From assembly GCA_035541995.1 (NCBI GenBank), contig DATKMG010000397.1, positions 1-14,196 of the forward strand: 14,196 nucleotides of DNA, written 5' to 3'. The notes under the pieces were generated by a model. It saw only the letters and a program-made list of their open reading frames with translations, ran no database searches and was not told where the DNA came from. This DNA is from DATKMG01 sp035541995 (GTDB lineage Bacteria; Acidobacteriota; Terriglobia; Versatilivoradales; Versatilivoraceae). Each line of letters begins with the position of its first letter. Position 1 is the stretch's first letter. A program made the translations under genes and the position numbers. This document shows positions 1 to 7,577 of this stretch, one piece after another.

Positions 1-114
1 GATGTCCTGGTGACGGAGTCGGGATATGAGTTGCTCTCACGAGATCTTCCCCGCCGCCCGGATGAGGTCGAGAAATTCATGGCCGAAAGCAGTGCGCACC
101 ATAATTGTCATTGA
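1..114 (+). CDS. Xaa-Pro aminopeptidase (peptidase M24), C-terminal fragment
   Basis: The first frame is open from the window edge to TGA at 112-114 and gives 37 residues. The stretch DVLVTESGYELLS followed by a charged tail (RRPDEVEKFM) matches the typical end of M24 metallopeptidases such as Xaa-Pro dipeptidase/aminopeptidase. In those proteins a '(E/D)D..LVTE.G.e.LS' strand precedes a short C-terminal helix. The metal-binding residues would lie upstream, outside the window. Family members remove N-terminal residues preceding proline from peptides in the cytoplasm. The context agrees, because a pepP/papA-type peptidase gene directly upstream of efp is common in bacteria. The frame and ending are seen directly; the family call is by recognition of a short motif. 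A cobalamin-type or other M24 paralogue cannot be excluded. Confidence 0.72.
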   Translation, partial: DVLVTESGYELLSRDLPRRPDEVEKFMAESSAHHNCH

Positions 115-281
115 GGCCGGCTGAATCCAAAACTGGCAGTCTGGATCCCGGCACCCGCACCGCTTTGGTTGCCGGTAGGGAATGAACCAAATAATGCGGA
201 TAAGGTACTCCAAGCGATGAACGATCGCCACGGTACCCGGTCAGGGGTTTAAGGGGTTATCAATTTCTCGGAGGCAATTCA

Positions 282-842
282 ATGATTTCCGCGACTCAAT
301 TGAGAAGAGGGATGGTCATCAAGAAAGACGGGGAGCTCTTCACTGTCTTCTCAGCGACGCATAAGACTCCTGGCAACTTACGCGGTTTTGTTCAGGCTAA
401 ACTCCGCAATTTGAAAAGCGGAGCGATGATCGATCACCGTTACAGGTCCGTTGATATGGTCGACAAGGTTTCTCTGGATGAACACGAGATGGAGTACCTC
501 TATAGAGACAGCCATGATCATTATTTCATGAATACAGAAACCTACGAGCAAATCCATCTGAATGAAGATCTTTTGGGGGAGAGCGTGTCCTATTTGACTC
601 CCAATATCAAGATCAAGGTCGTATTCCATGAGAACACTCCCATCGGTATAGAACTTCCCCCCACCGTGGACTTGGTTGTGGTGGAGACTGAACCGGGACT
701 CAAGAGCGCAACGGCGTCGAACGTGAACAAACCAGCCAAGATGGAGACAGGATTGATTGTTCAGGTGCCTCCGTTCGTTGAGGCTGGAGAGAAGATCCGA
801 ATTGGAACGGAAGAAGGAGAGTACCTGGAGCGAGTACGGTGA
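282..842 (+). CDS. efp: Translation elongation factor P (EF-P)
   Basis: EF-P binds between the ribosomal P and E sites and relieves stalling at polyproline stretches. The 186-residue length is normal for the family. The N-terminal KOW-like domain (about 1-62) carries the loop and the KLRNLKSG strand. Two OB domains follow: the central one has MEYLYRD (about 70-76), and the C-terminal one has the signature KSATASNVNKPAKMETG (about 140-156) and ends in GEYLERVR. The start ATG follows a good ribosome-binding site, GGAGG at 271-275. By ungapped alignment between the conserved PG and KLRN, the loop tip is Asn32 in PGNLRGF, where E. coli has Lys34. R34 lies two residues further on. No EF-P modification gene (epmA, epmB, earP) is visible nearby. 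The gene follows an M24 peptidase and faces selA tail to tail; accB/accC, its frequent downstream neighbours, are absent. Confidence 0.97.
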   Translation: MISATQLRRGMVIKKDGELFTVFSATHKTPGNLRGFVQAKLRNLKSGAMIDHRYRSVDMVDKVSLDEHEMEYLYRDSHDHYFMNTETYEQIHLNEDLLGESVSYLTPNIKIKVVFHENTPIGIELPPTVDLVVVETEPGLKSATASNVNKPAKMETGLIVQVPPFVEAGEKIRIGTEEGEYLERVR

Positions 843-909
843 GGCGAGAGAGTGTGTTCGGGGCGCCATTTTCGCATGCCTGACCCTGAGCTGCTTCAGT
901 TCAAGTGAC

Positions 910-2319
910 TTAAAGATTAAGCAGGGCTTTGACAAGGATGGGCTCTTCCTCGGGGAACACAGTACGGAGGTCGATTAAGACGCAATCCTTTTCAATGCGG
1001 GTCAAAATCGGCGGATTGAAATTTCTAAGTTTGCGTTCGATCTCCGAAGCAGACTTGGAAGAGGATCGAAGGGAAATCAGACAGGTCGGAAGTCCGTGCT
1101 CGGGCGTTGATCCTCCGCCGATCATGGAGTGGCCATCGACGAGACAGGTGTCCAATCCCGGATGTGAATTGGTGAGTTGCGCCAGAATGGCTTCAGAGCG
1201 TCTGTGGATGCTTTCGGAAGTAAGCTGAATCATCCGGAATGCCGGGACCTCCGGCGTCTCAGGCCGAACAAGATAGGAAAGCAGCGTTCCTTCTAATGCT
1301 GCGAGAGTCAATTTATCGACTCGCAGCGCCCGATACAGAGGATTGCTTCGCATCTTGCCGACCCATTCCGCTTGTCCTGCGACAATACCCGCCTGAGGGC
1401 CGCCGAGTAATTTGTCCCCGCTAAAGCAGACAATTGGCACGCCTATTTCAAGGCTTCGCCGAACCGTGGGTTCATCCGCAATTCCGAAAGGGGCTAAGTC
1501 TGCCATGCAGCCACTGCCCAAGTCCTCGACCAAGGGAATAGACAGCTCCCGGCACAGCTTCAAGAGTTCATCAAGATTCGGCCGGGAGGCAAAGCCCACG
1601 ACTCGAAAGTTGCTGGGATGTACACGGAGCACGAGTCGAGCGCGTTCATTAAAAGCCCTCCGGTAGTCCTCCAGATGAGTGCGGTTGGTAGTCCCAACTT
1701 CTCGAAGAACAGCACCGCTTTTCTCAAGTATTTCCGGGATCCTGAACGAATCGCCAATCTCGATCAATTCACCCCGTGAGATGAGCACTTCGCCGCTCCC
1801 CGCCAGTGTGTTGAGAATCAAGAATAGAGCCGCTGCATTGTTGTTGACGACAATCGATTGCTCACAGCCCAGTAGCTGGTTCAGAAGACCGGAAATATGT
1901 TGATCCCGCCTTCCTCGAGTCCCTTCCTCCAGGACATACTCCAGGTTTGAATAATTCCGGGCTACCTCGACAACTCGCTTCAGAGCCGCGGAGCTCAGTG
2001 GAGCCCTTCCCAGGTTGGTGTGAAGCACGACGCCAGTCGCATTAATGACACGCCGAAGAGAAGGTTCGAGTCCTTTCGAATATGCAATCTTCAATCGTTG
2101 TAGGACAAGTTCAGTGACCTCTTCTTCAGAGAACTCCTGACGGGAAGGGGCCATGAAATCACGTCTAAGGTCGTCCAAGACTTTTTCGAGAAGACCGGAA
2201 ATGAAGGGCCGGCTGGCCCGAGATGCCAGTGACAGGGCCTCGGGATGTGCCAGAAGCCGATCCATTGAGGGAATTCGACGCAAGGGATTGACCGAAGGAC
2301 CTTTTGTCATTGGAGGCAT
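910..2319 (-). CDS. selA: L-seryl-tRNA(Sec) selenium transferase (selenocysteine synthase)
   Basis: SelA is a cytoplasmic PLP enzyme that converts seryl-tRNA(Sec) to selenocysteinyl-tRNA(Sec) using selenophosphate. The 469 residues match the usual length of about 460. Visible family motifs are GVVLHTNLGRAPL (96-108), VVNNNAAALFLILN (157-170), SRGELIEIGDSFRIPEI (181-197) and EVGTTNRTHLEDY (207-219). FSGDKLLGGPQAG follows, with Lys303 as the expected PLP-binding lysine (Lys295 in E. coli). The ATG at 2317-2319 has only a weak GGGG-type upstream site; ATG codon 4 is an alternative with no better site. The gene is alone on its strand, convergent with efp and divergent from the M3 peptidase. selB, selD and the tRNA-Sec gene are not in this window. 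No terminator is apparent in the 67-base spacer shared with efp. Confidence 0.96.
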   Translation of the reverse strand: MPPMTKGPSVNPLRRIPSMDRLLAHPEALSLASRASRPFISGLLEKVLDDLRRDFMAPSRQEFSEEEVTELVLQRLKIAYSKGLEPSLRRVINATGVVLHTNLGRAPLSSAALKRVVEVARNYSNLEYVLEEGTRGRRDQHISGLLNQLLGCEQSIVVNNNAAALFLILNTLAGSGEVLISRGELIEIGDSFRIPEILEKSGAVLREVGTTNRTHLEDYRRAFNERARLVLRVHPSNFRVVGFASRPNLDELLKLCRELSIPLVEDLGSGCMADLAPFGIADEPTVRRSLEIGVPIVCFSGDKLLGGPQAGIVAGQAEWVGKMRSNPLYRALRVDKLTLAALEGTLLSYLVRPETPEVPAFRMIQLTSESIHRRSEAILAQLTNSHPGLDTCLVDGHSMIGGGSTPEHGLPTCLISLRSSSKSASEIERKLRNFNPPILTRIEKDCVLIDLRTVFPEEEPILVKALLNL

Positions 2320-2373
2320 TTCAACACACCCCGATCGGCGGAGTCAAATTAATGCCCATATTTCTATTGCATT

Positions 2374-2403
2374 TTGTCGATCTCTTTGGGTAGTTTCTAC
2401 AAT
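2374..2403 (+). promoter_or_regulatory. Putative sigma70-type promoter for the M3 peptidase gene
   Basis: The selA/pepF divergent spacer is markedly AT-rich compared with its flanks. TTGTCG (2374-2379) and TACAAT (2398-2403, five of six consensus positions) are separated by 18 bases. This would put transcription start near 2410, about 25 bases before ATG 2434. It is a pattern match only. No equally clear promoter was found for selA on the other strand of the same spacer. Confidence 0.35.
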
Positions 2404-2433
2404 TATTTCGAAGACCTAAGGATCTGAAACGAC

Positions 2434-4317
2434 ATGAACCATTCCGGAGACATAGTTCCCGCCCTGGTGGGTGTATTGCTGGCGGGCGGACTTGCCGCCT
2501 ACAGCCAGCAACGCGACAGGAGCAAGATCCCCGACTCTTACAAATGGGATCTTAGCGAATTGTATCCGTCTGACGAAGCCTGGAAGAGGGCAAAGGAGCA
2601 GCTTGTTTCTGAATTTCCCGAAATAGACCAATTCCGCGGGAAGCTCAGCCAGTCGTCGGCGCAGTTACTGGCTTGTCTGGACTTCGACAGCCGGATTGGC
2701 AAGGAACTTGCCCGTCTTTCCAGCTATGCCAGCATGAGTTCCGATCTTGACACTCGGGACTCAACTCACCTGGGCATGAAGCAGGAAATTAGTTCCCTTG
2801 GTCCCGCATACAGTGCCAAGGCAGCTTACATCGAGCCGGAAATCCAGCAGATCGGACGGACCGCCATCGAGGGCCTGTTTGCCAAGGAGAAGAAATTGGA
2901 GATTTACAGGCACTATTTGGATGATGTCCTCCGGCGTCAAGCCCACACGGGTACTGAAGGGGAAGAGAAGATTATTGCCGACTCCGGCTTGATGTCCAGC
3001 GGTCCTTATGATGTTTTCGGCATTTTCTCCAATGCCGACTTCCCATTTTCAGAGGTGGCCCTGAGCGATGGAAAGACTGTGAAACTTGACTCGGCAGCAT
3101 TCAATCTGCACCGGACCGCAGCCCATCGAGAAGACCGGGCAAAAGTGTTCAGTGCCTACTTTGGCCGGGCGGCCGAATTCCGACGCACCTTCGGCACGTT
3201 GCTGGATGCAAATGTGAAACGAGACCTTTTCTATGCAAGGGCTCGGAGGTATGCAAACTGCCTCGAAAGTGCCCTGGATGAGGCCAACATTCCAGTACAG
3301 GTCTACCAGAGCCTGGTCGATAATGTGAACCGGAACCTCCCCACCTTCCATCGCTACCTGAGGCTGCGAAAGCGCATGGTTGGCGTGGACCAGCTTCATT
3401 ACTACGATTTGTACGCGCCGTTAGTTCACGACGTGGAATTGAAGTACACCGTCGAAGAGGCCGAGAAACATGTCCTGGCAGCCCTCGAGCCCTTGGGGAG
3501 GGAATACCAGGATGTGACGCGTAAGGCCTTTAATGAGCGCTGGGTTGATTTCTACCCCAGCACGGGGAAGCGGTCTGGCGCCTATTCCAACGGTTCGGCC
3601 TATGACGTGCATCCTTACATGCTGCTGAACTTCAACGGAATGTATTCTGACATGAGTACCCTGGCGCACGAGCTTGGCCATACGATGCAAAGCTATCTCT
3701 CCAACCGGGCTCAACCCTATCCGACAGCGCGCTACCCGATTTTTGTGGCCGAAGTGGCTTCCACCTTCAATGAAGCTCTGCTGATCGATCACATGCTGAA
3801 GACCATCCAGGACGACAATGTGCGGCTTTCGCTATTGGGTAACTACCTGGAGGGCATCAAGGGTACCGTGTTCCGGCAAACCCAGTTTGCAGAATTCGAG
3901 ATGCGGATTCATGAGAAAGCAGAAAAGGGAGAGGCCCTGACAGGAGATGCACTAGATCTGCTCTATGAGGAAATAACCAAGAAGTACTATGGTCACGAGA
4001 GGGGTTTCTGCGTCGTCGATAGCGAAGTCAAATCCGAATGGAGCGTTGTCCCCCATTTCTATTACAACTTCTACGTTTACCAATATGCCACGTCCTTTAC
4101 TGCATCCACTGCACTTTCTGAACAAGTATTAGGCGGCGATCACCAAGCCACAAAGCGTTATTTGAAGTTCCTTTCCGCCGGAGGCAGTGATTATCCAATC
4201 CAGCTGCTGAAAGACGCTGGTGTCGACATGACAACGGCTAAACCCTTCGATTTGACTATGAGGAAGATGGATCGGGTCATTGAGGAAATGGAGCGAATTC
4301 TGGAGAAGAGGAAATGA
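2434..4317 (+). CDS. pepF: M3 family oligoendopeptidase F-like zinc metallopeptidase
   Basis: This enzyme hydrolyses oligopeptides. The zinc site is HELGH with His412, Glu413 and His416, and the third ligand is Glu440 in AEVASTFNE, 28 residues after the first His. The C-terminal substrate-binding signature VPHFYYNFYVYQYATS follows, as in PepF. The length of 627 residues is slightly above the usual of about 600, because some 33 residues precede the normal PepF start (YKWDLSELYPSD). That extension contains a hydrophobic stretch, VPALVGVLLAGGLAAY (about 8-23). It lacks Lys/Arg before the stretch and has RDRSK after it, so it is not a textbook signal peptide. An in-frame TGA at 2425-2427 fixes the start at this ATG, preceded by AAGGA at 2418-2422. 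The gene appears to have its own promoter. The family is certain; periplasmic or membrane location is inference. Confidence 0.93.
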   Translation: MNHSGDIVPALVGVLLAGGLAAYSQQRDRSKIPDSYKWDLSELYPSDEAWKRAKEQLVSEFPEIDQFRGKLSQSSAQLLACLDFDSRIGKELARLSSYASMSSDLDTRDSTHLGMKQEISSLGPAYSAKAAYIEPEIQQIGRTAIEGLFAKEKKLEIYRHYLDDVLRRQAHTGTEGEEKIIADSGLMSSGPYDVFGIFSNADFPFSEVALSDGKTVKLDSAAFNLHRTAAHREDRAKVFSAYFGRAAEFRRTFGTLLDANVKRDLFYARARRYANCLESALDEANIPVQVYQSLVDNVNRNLPTFHRYLRLRKRMVGVDQLHYYDLYAPLVHDVELKYTVEEAEKHVLAALEPLGREYQDVTRKAFNERWVDFYPSTGKRSGAYSNGSAYDVHPYMLLNFNGMYSDMSTLAHELGHTMQSYLSNRAQPYPTARYPIFVAEVASTFNEALLIDHMLKTIQDDNVRLSLLGNYLEGIKGTVFRQTQFAEFEMRIHEKAEKGEALTGDALDLLYEEITKKYYGHERGFCVVDSEVKSEWSVVPHFYYNFYVYQYATSFTASTALSEQVLGGDHQATKRYLKFLSAGGSDYPIQLLKDAGVDMTTAKPFDLTMRKMDRVIEEMERILEKRK

Positions 4318-4416
4318 GTTACCGACTTTTCGGTTGACGCCAAACTGGAGCGTAAGTAGACTGCTCGAACAGGGTACCGTGGAGACCGTTAACCCGTTGG
4401 GGATCGAGGATCAGGC

Positions 4417-4998
4417 ATGGATGTCGAACAAGAACTCACAATGCTCGAAGATGGAATTCGCCGCCTGAAGATTGAGTATGAGATCTTCTTCAATGGGGGC
4501 AATTCCCGGATGCCTTTCGACTTGCGTTGGAGAGTGGAAAACCTTATTAAGAAGTACAGCGAACACTCCAATTTGACTTTCGCCCAGAGGTTTCGCTACA
4601 ACACGCTGGTCGGTAAATTTCATTCTTACTCCGAGCTTTGGCGGAGGATGACCAGGAATCGGGAGGAAGGGAAGCCAGTGTATCCCAACTTCCCCTCCCT
4701 GGAGACTGAAACTGAGGAATCGACTCAGACGGGTTCTTCCGATGACCGGCTAGTCTGCCAGTTGGTGTGTAGCGACCCGGAAAAAGAATCCGACAAGTTG
4801 GAGAACCTCTTCAAGAGCCTTGTGGAGGCAAAGCGCGAATGCGGGGAAAGAACGGACACGGTCCAATTCCAAGCCTTCAAGAAGTTCATCCTGGAGAAGA
4901 CCTCCAAGCTCAAGGAGCAGTTCAATACAAACACGGTGTGTTACACCGTGTCCATCGAATCCGGTAAGGTTAAATTGACAGCAAAGGGGAAGGTTTGA
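4417..4998 (+). CDS. Conserved protein resembling the MXAN_5187 C-terminal domain family
   Basis: No biochemical function is known to me. The 193-residue protein is hydrophilic, without signal peptide or membrane segment, so probably cytoplasmic. Residues 1-90 are helical and charged: KIEYEIFFNG (18-27), then LRWRVENLI (36-44), then QRFRYNTLVGKFHSYSELW (57-75). A Glu/Thr/Ser-rich linker (about 94-110) separates this from a C-terminal part ending in the basic strand pair TVSIESGKVKLTAKGK. The KIEYE-FFNG ... FRYN-L--kF--y-elW pattern recalls proteins annotated as MXAN_5187 C-terminal domain in Myxococcales and Acidobacteria; this is recognition from memory, not a search. Its stop overlaps the next gene's start by three bases, suggesting translational coupling. 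The 99-base spacer upstream has a small hairpin but no U-tract. The ATG has only a weak GAGGAT-like site. Confidence 0.7.
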   Translation: MDVEQELTMLEDGIRRLKIEYEIFFNGGNSRMPFDLRWRVENLIKKYSEHSNLTFAQRFRYNTLVGKFHSYSELWRRMTRNREEGKPVYPNFPSLETETEESTQTGSSDDRLVCQLVCSDPEKESDKLENLFKSLVEAKRECGERTDTVQFQAFKKFILEKTSKLKEQFNTNTVCYTVSIESGKVKLTAKGKV

Positions 4999-5780
4999 CC
5001 TTAAGACGTCTGTTTCGCAGCGGCTCTTCGAGGGAATCTCTCGCGATCAAAGTTCCCACGTTACTGTTTTCCATTCTCATTTTCTCCTCTATTTTCTCGT
5101 TCATGGTGCTGCAGATTTCTGGAGCCTCACTGGAGAGTGAGAGTTCAGATGCAAAAAGTGCTGAATTGTTGATTCTCCATCGAGCCGCCTGGTTCATGCC
5201 CGAGTCGCTAAAAAGGATGCTGGACAAGCACAGGCAGGAACTGGAATTAGGGCTAAGGGCCCAACCCCTGGACTCGTCCTGCAGCGCTCCGGGGGCTAGC
5301 CAATTGGAAGTTGACCTGCGTCAGAGAGCCATGACGATCAATGGTCTACTTCGGTCAAAACCCAGGTTTAGGGAATTGGCCAGGGAAATGGGCGCTGCAG
5401 CGCGTTTGATCATCTACCTCAACATGCCCGAGGGAGATAGTCCTTTGTCCACGCAACTCGATTTCGTGCTTCGATACATTAATAAAAATAGTCCAAGTTT
5501 TCCTTTGGTTGTTTATGATGACCCGGGGAAAGGAATTGACACCATTGAGGACTTCCTTCGCAGCATATCGCACAGAAGAGCACTGCTTTCAAAACGGCTT
5601 CAAGAGGCTTACCCGGAAGGCCTGGCTATCTCTTCCCTGGAAGCTTACGATTTCCGCTCTGCCGTATTTGGGATTTCCTCCTTGGTTTATTCGCATAGTA
5701 TCAACGATATTGCCAAACTCTGGCTTTCGGCGTGGATAGAAGCCAACGGAGATATGACTGGGAGGCCTGAACTGGATTAA
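4995..5780 (+). CDS. Predicted secreted or membrane-anchored protein of unknown function
   Basis: The 261-residue protein starts at TTG 4995, overlapping the previous stop (TTGA) behind a strong GGGGAAGG site, so translation is probably coupled. A basic N-terminus (RRLFRSGSSRESLAIK) is followed by one hydrophobic segment (about 20-42), which is either a signal peptide or a single anchor. The rest is predicted helical and faces the periplasm. Segments such as LILHRAAWFMPESLKRML (59-76) and a late VFGISSLVYSHSINDIAKLW loosely recall helical zinc-dependent phospholipase C / S1-P1-like proteins seen in Acidobacteria. Most of the His/Asp metal ligands of those enzymes are absent, so an enzymatic role is not supported. 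I do not recognise it with certainty. Its role may be tied to the MXAN_5187-like gene it overlaps. Confidence 0.72.
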   Translation: MTLRRLFRSGSSRESLAIKVPTLLFSILIFSSIFSFMVLQISGASLESESSDAKSAELLILHRAAWFMPESLKRMLDKHRQELELGLRAQPLDSSCSAPGASQLEVDLRQRAMTINGLLRSKPRFRELAREMGAAARLIIYLNMPEGDSPLSTQLDFVLRYINKNSPSFPLVVYDDPGKGIDTIEDFLRSISHRRALLSKRLQEAYPEGLAISSLEAYDFRSAVFGISSLVYSHSINDIAKLWLSAWIEANGDMTGRPELD

Positions 5781-5865
5781 CGGGATGGGAGATCAAAGAG
5801 TAGTCTGGTGTGAGCTTCAGTCTTTGAGCAAGCTGGACGGGATCGTGGCCATCTATCCAAACAAG

Positions 5866-5897
5866 GTGTGCGAACACGGAGGTCGAATGCCTCGACC
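5866..5897 (+). promoter_or_regulatory. Two tandem short hairpins upstream of purH
   Basis: GTGT-GCGA-ACAC (5866-5877, four pairs with a GNRA-type loop) is followed three bases later by GGTCGA-ATGCC-TCGACC (5881-5897, six perfect pairs). They lie in the purH leader, 43 bases before GTG 5941. No T-run follows closely enough for an intrinsic terminator. A regulatory role is conjecture. Confidence 0.25.
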
Positions 5898-5940
5898 AGG
5901 CAGTTTTGTCTCGCACTTTGATTGACCGGAGCGATCGAAA

Positions 5941-7515
5941 GTGAATGTTGTGAAAAAAGCACTGATCAGTGTTTCTAAGAAGGAAGGATTGACAGGATTC
6001 GCCGAGGGGCTAAGGTCCCTGAATGTGGAACTGATCTCTACTGGTGGTACAGCAAAATTCCTCAAAGACCACGGATTTAAGGCTCAAGAGATCTCAGATT
6101 ACACGGGTTTTCCGGAAATTCTCAATGGCCGGGTGAAGACGCTGCATCCCAAAGTCCACGGGGGATTATTGGGAATCCGCGACAATCCGGAACATGTACG
6201 GCAAATGAGCCAAAACGGAATCTGCCCGATCGACCTGGTGGTGGTGAATCTCTATCCCTTCGAGGAAACTACCCGCAAACCGGGAGTGTCTTTTGATGAA
6301 GTCATCGAAAATATCGACATTGGTGGCCCGTCCATGGTGCGTTCAGCGGCTAAGAATTTCCGGGATGTAGCGGTCCTCGTGGATCCGGAGGACTACGTGT
6401 GGGCTCTTCAGGAATTGAAGTCGACTGGTGGAAGCCTTTCCTTGGAATCGCGGTTCAAACTCGCCCAGAAAGCCTTTCAGCACACGGCGAGCTACGATGC
6501 TTCCATAGCGGAGCACTTGTCTCGTTTAAGTGAAAGCCATGGAACGATTGAAGCAGTTGGGGGGATGTTTCCTAAGACTCTGTTCTTATCCCTCGATAAG
6601 ATTGTGGATCTTCGCTACGGAGAGAACCCCCATCAGCGTGCTGCCTTCTATCGAGAAAACTCCCCTTATGACGCAGTGCTGCCGGATGCTCGCCAACTAC
6701 AAGGTAAGGAACTCTCTTTCAACAATATCATCGATTTAAACGCAGCTTATCAGTTGTCTCGGGAATTCGAGACTACTTGTGCCGTGATTATTAAGCACAC
6801 CAACCCTTGCGGAGTGGCCCTCTCGGTGGTTTCCCAATCGGATGCCTATGTAAAAGCTCGCGCCTGTGACCCACTTTCGGCTTTTGGATCAGTGCTAGGC
6901 TTCAACCGGCCAGTGGAAAAAGAAACAGCGCAAGAAATCGCGTTAACCTTTGTGGAGGCCATTATAGCGCCGGCTTACAGCTCCGAGGCTCTGCAACTGC
7001 TGGCCCCCAAGAAGAATCTGCGGCTCCTGGAGATTAACAACACTCCGACTCATTTTCACCCCTTTGATTATAAGCGGGTCGAGGGTGGACTGCTCTTGCA
7101 GGAAGTTGACCGGATTCCCATAAGTGAAGAAGAGTGGAAGGTGGTTACGTTAAGGAGTCCCACTCCGGATGAATGGGAAGGGCTTAAGTTCGCCTGGCAG
7201 GTGGTCAAGCATATCAAGTCAAACGCCATAGTTTATGCCAAAGCGATGCAGACAGCCGGAATTGGAGCAGGACAAATGAGCCGCGTGGATTCTGCCAAGA
7301 TTGGCATCTCCAAAGCGCTTCTGCCTATCCAAGGATGTGTAATGGCTTCGGATGCGTTTTTCCCGTTCCGGGATGGAATCGATGTAGCGGCAGAAGCGGG
7401 TGTGTGTGCTGTCATTCAGCCGGGAGGATCTCTTCGAGATGGAGAGGTCATTCAAGCGGCCAATGAACACGGGCTCTCGATGGTCTTTACCGGAACGCGC
7501 CATTTTAAGCATTAA
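5941..7515 (+). CDS. purH: Bifunctional AICAR formyltransferase / IMP cyclohydrolase
   Basis: PurH carries out the last two steps of de novo IMP synthesis: formylation of AICAR with 10-formyl-tetrahydrofolate, then ring closure. The 524 residues fit the family. The N-terminal MGS-like IMP cyclohydrolase domain (about 1-200) shows LISTGGTAKFL, GRVKTLHPKVHGGLLG and NIDIGGPSMVRSAAKN. The C-terminal transformylase domain shows LRYGENPHQRAAFY, GKELSFNNIIDLNAA, and the catalytic pair Lys285-His286 in KHTNPCG. It ends with the usual SDAFFPFRDG ... GTRHFKH. GTG 5941 is chosen as start with GGAG about nine bases upstream; GTG 5950 is an alternative. The gene stands without other pur genes, after a 160-base spacer holding two small hairpins. 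Confidence 0.97.
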   Translation: MNVVKKALISVSKKEGLTGFAEGLRSLNVELISTGGTAKFLKDHGFKAQEISDYTGFPEILNGRVKTLHPKVHGGLLGIRDNPEHVRQMSQNGICPIDLVVVNLYPFEETTRKPGVSFDEVIENIDIGGPSMVRSAAKNFRDVAVLVDPEDYVWALQELKSTGGSLSLESRFKLAQKAFQHTASYDASIAEHLSRLSESHGTIEAVGGMFPKTLFLSLDKIVDLRYGENPHQRAAFYRENSPYDAVLPDARQLQGKELSFNNIIDLNAAYQLSREFETTCAVIIKHTNPCGVALSVVSQSDAYVKARACDPLSAFGSVLGFNRPVEKETAQEIALTFVEAIIAPAYSSEALQLLAPKKNLRLLEINNTPTHFHPFDYKRVEGGLLLQEVDRIPISEEEWKVVTLRSPTPDEWEGLKFAWQVVKHIKSNAIVYAKAMQTAGIGAGQMSRVDSAKIGISKALLPIQGCVMASDAFFPFRDGIDVAAEAGVCAVIQPGGSLRDGEVIQAANEHGLSMVFTGTRHFKH

Positions 7516-7577
7516 TTGACGGAACGTTGTGCCCGTGGGATAATTCGAATAATTGGAGGCAGATTTCAAGGACAAAA

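Noticed and set aside
37..231. Minus-strand open frame of 64 codons before efp, with Cys-rich CGCRDPDC.
   Set aside because: It overlaps the M24 coding end, has no convincing ribosome-binding site, and resembles no family I know.
112..252. The M24 fragment's TGA at 112 is followed by 45 further open codons in frame, and selA is nearby, which raised the idea of selenocysteine read-through.
   Set aside because: M24 proteins normally end at this point, the added residues show no redox motif, no SECIS-like hairpin was seen directly after the TGA, and an open stretch of this length is not rare by chance.
843..909. Shared terminator between convergent efp and selA.
   Set aside because: No stable stem with a T-run could be found on either strand in this 67-base spacer.
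378..935. 185-codon minus-strand frame opposite efp.
   Set aside because: It lies almost wholly antisense to an unambiguous efp and has no recognisable motifs.
4320..4336. ACCGA-CTTT-TCGGT hairpin just after the M3 peptidase stop, as a possible terminator.
   Set aside because: It has only five pairs and no T-run follows.
7527..7577. Upstream TTG start for the TPR protein adding 17 residues.
   Set aside because: It lacks a ribosome-binding site, and the added residues would sit in front of a normal signal-peptide-like N-terminus; ATG 7578 has a good site.
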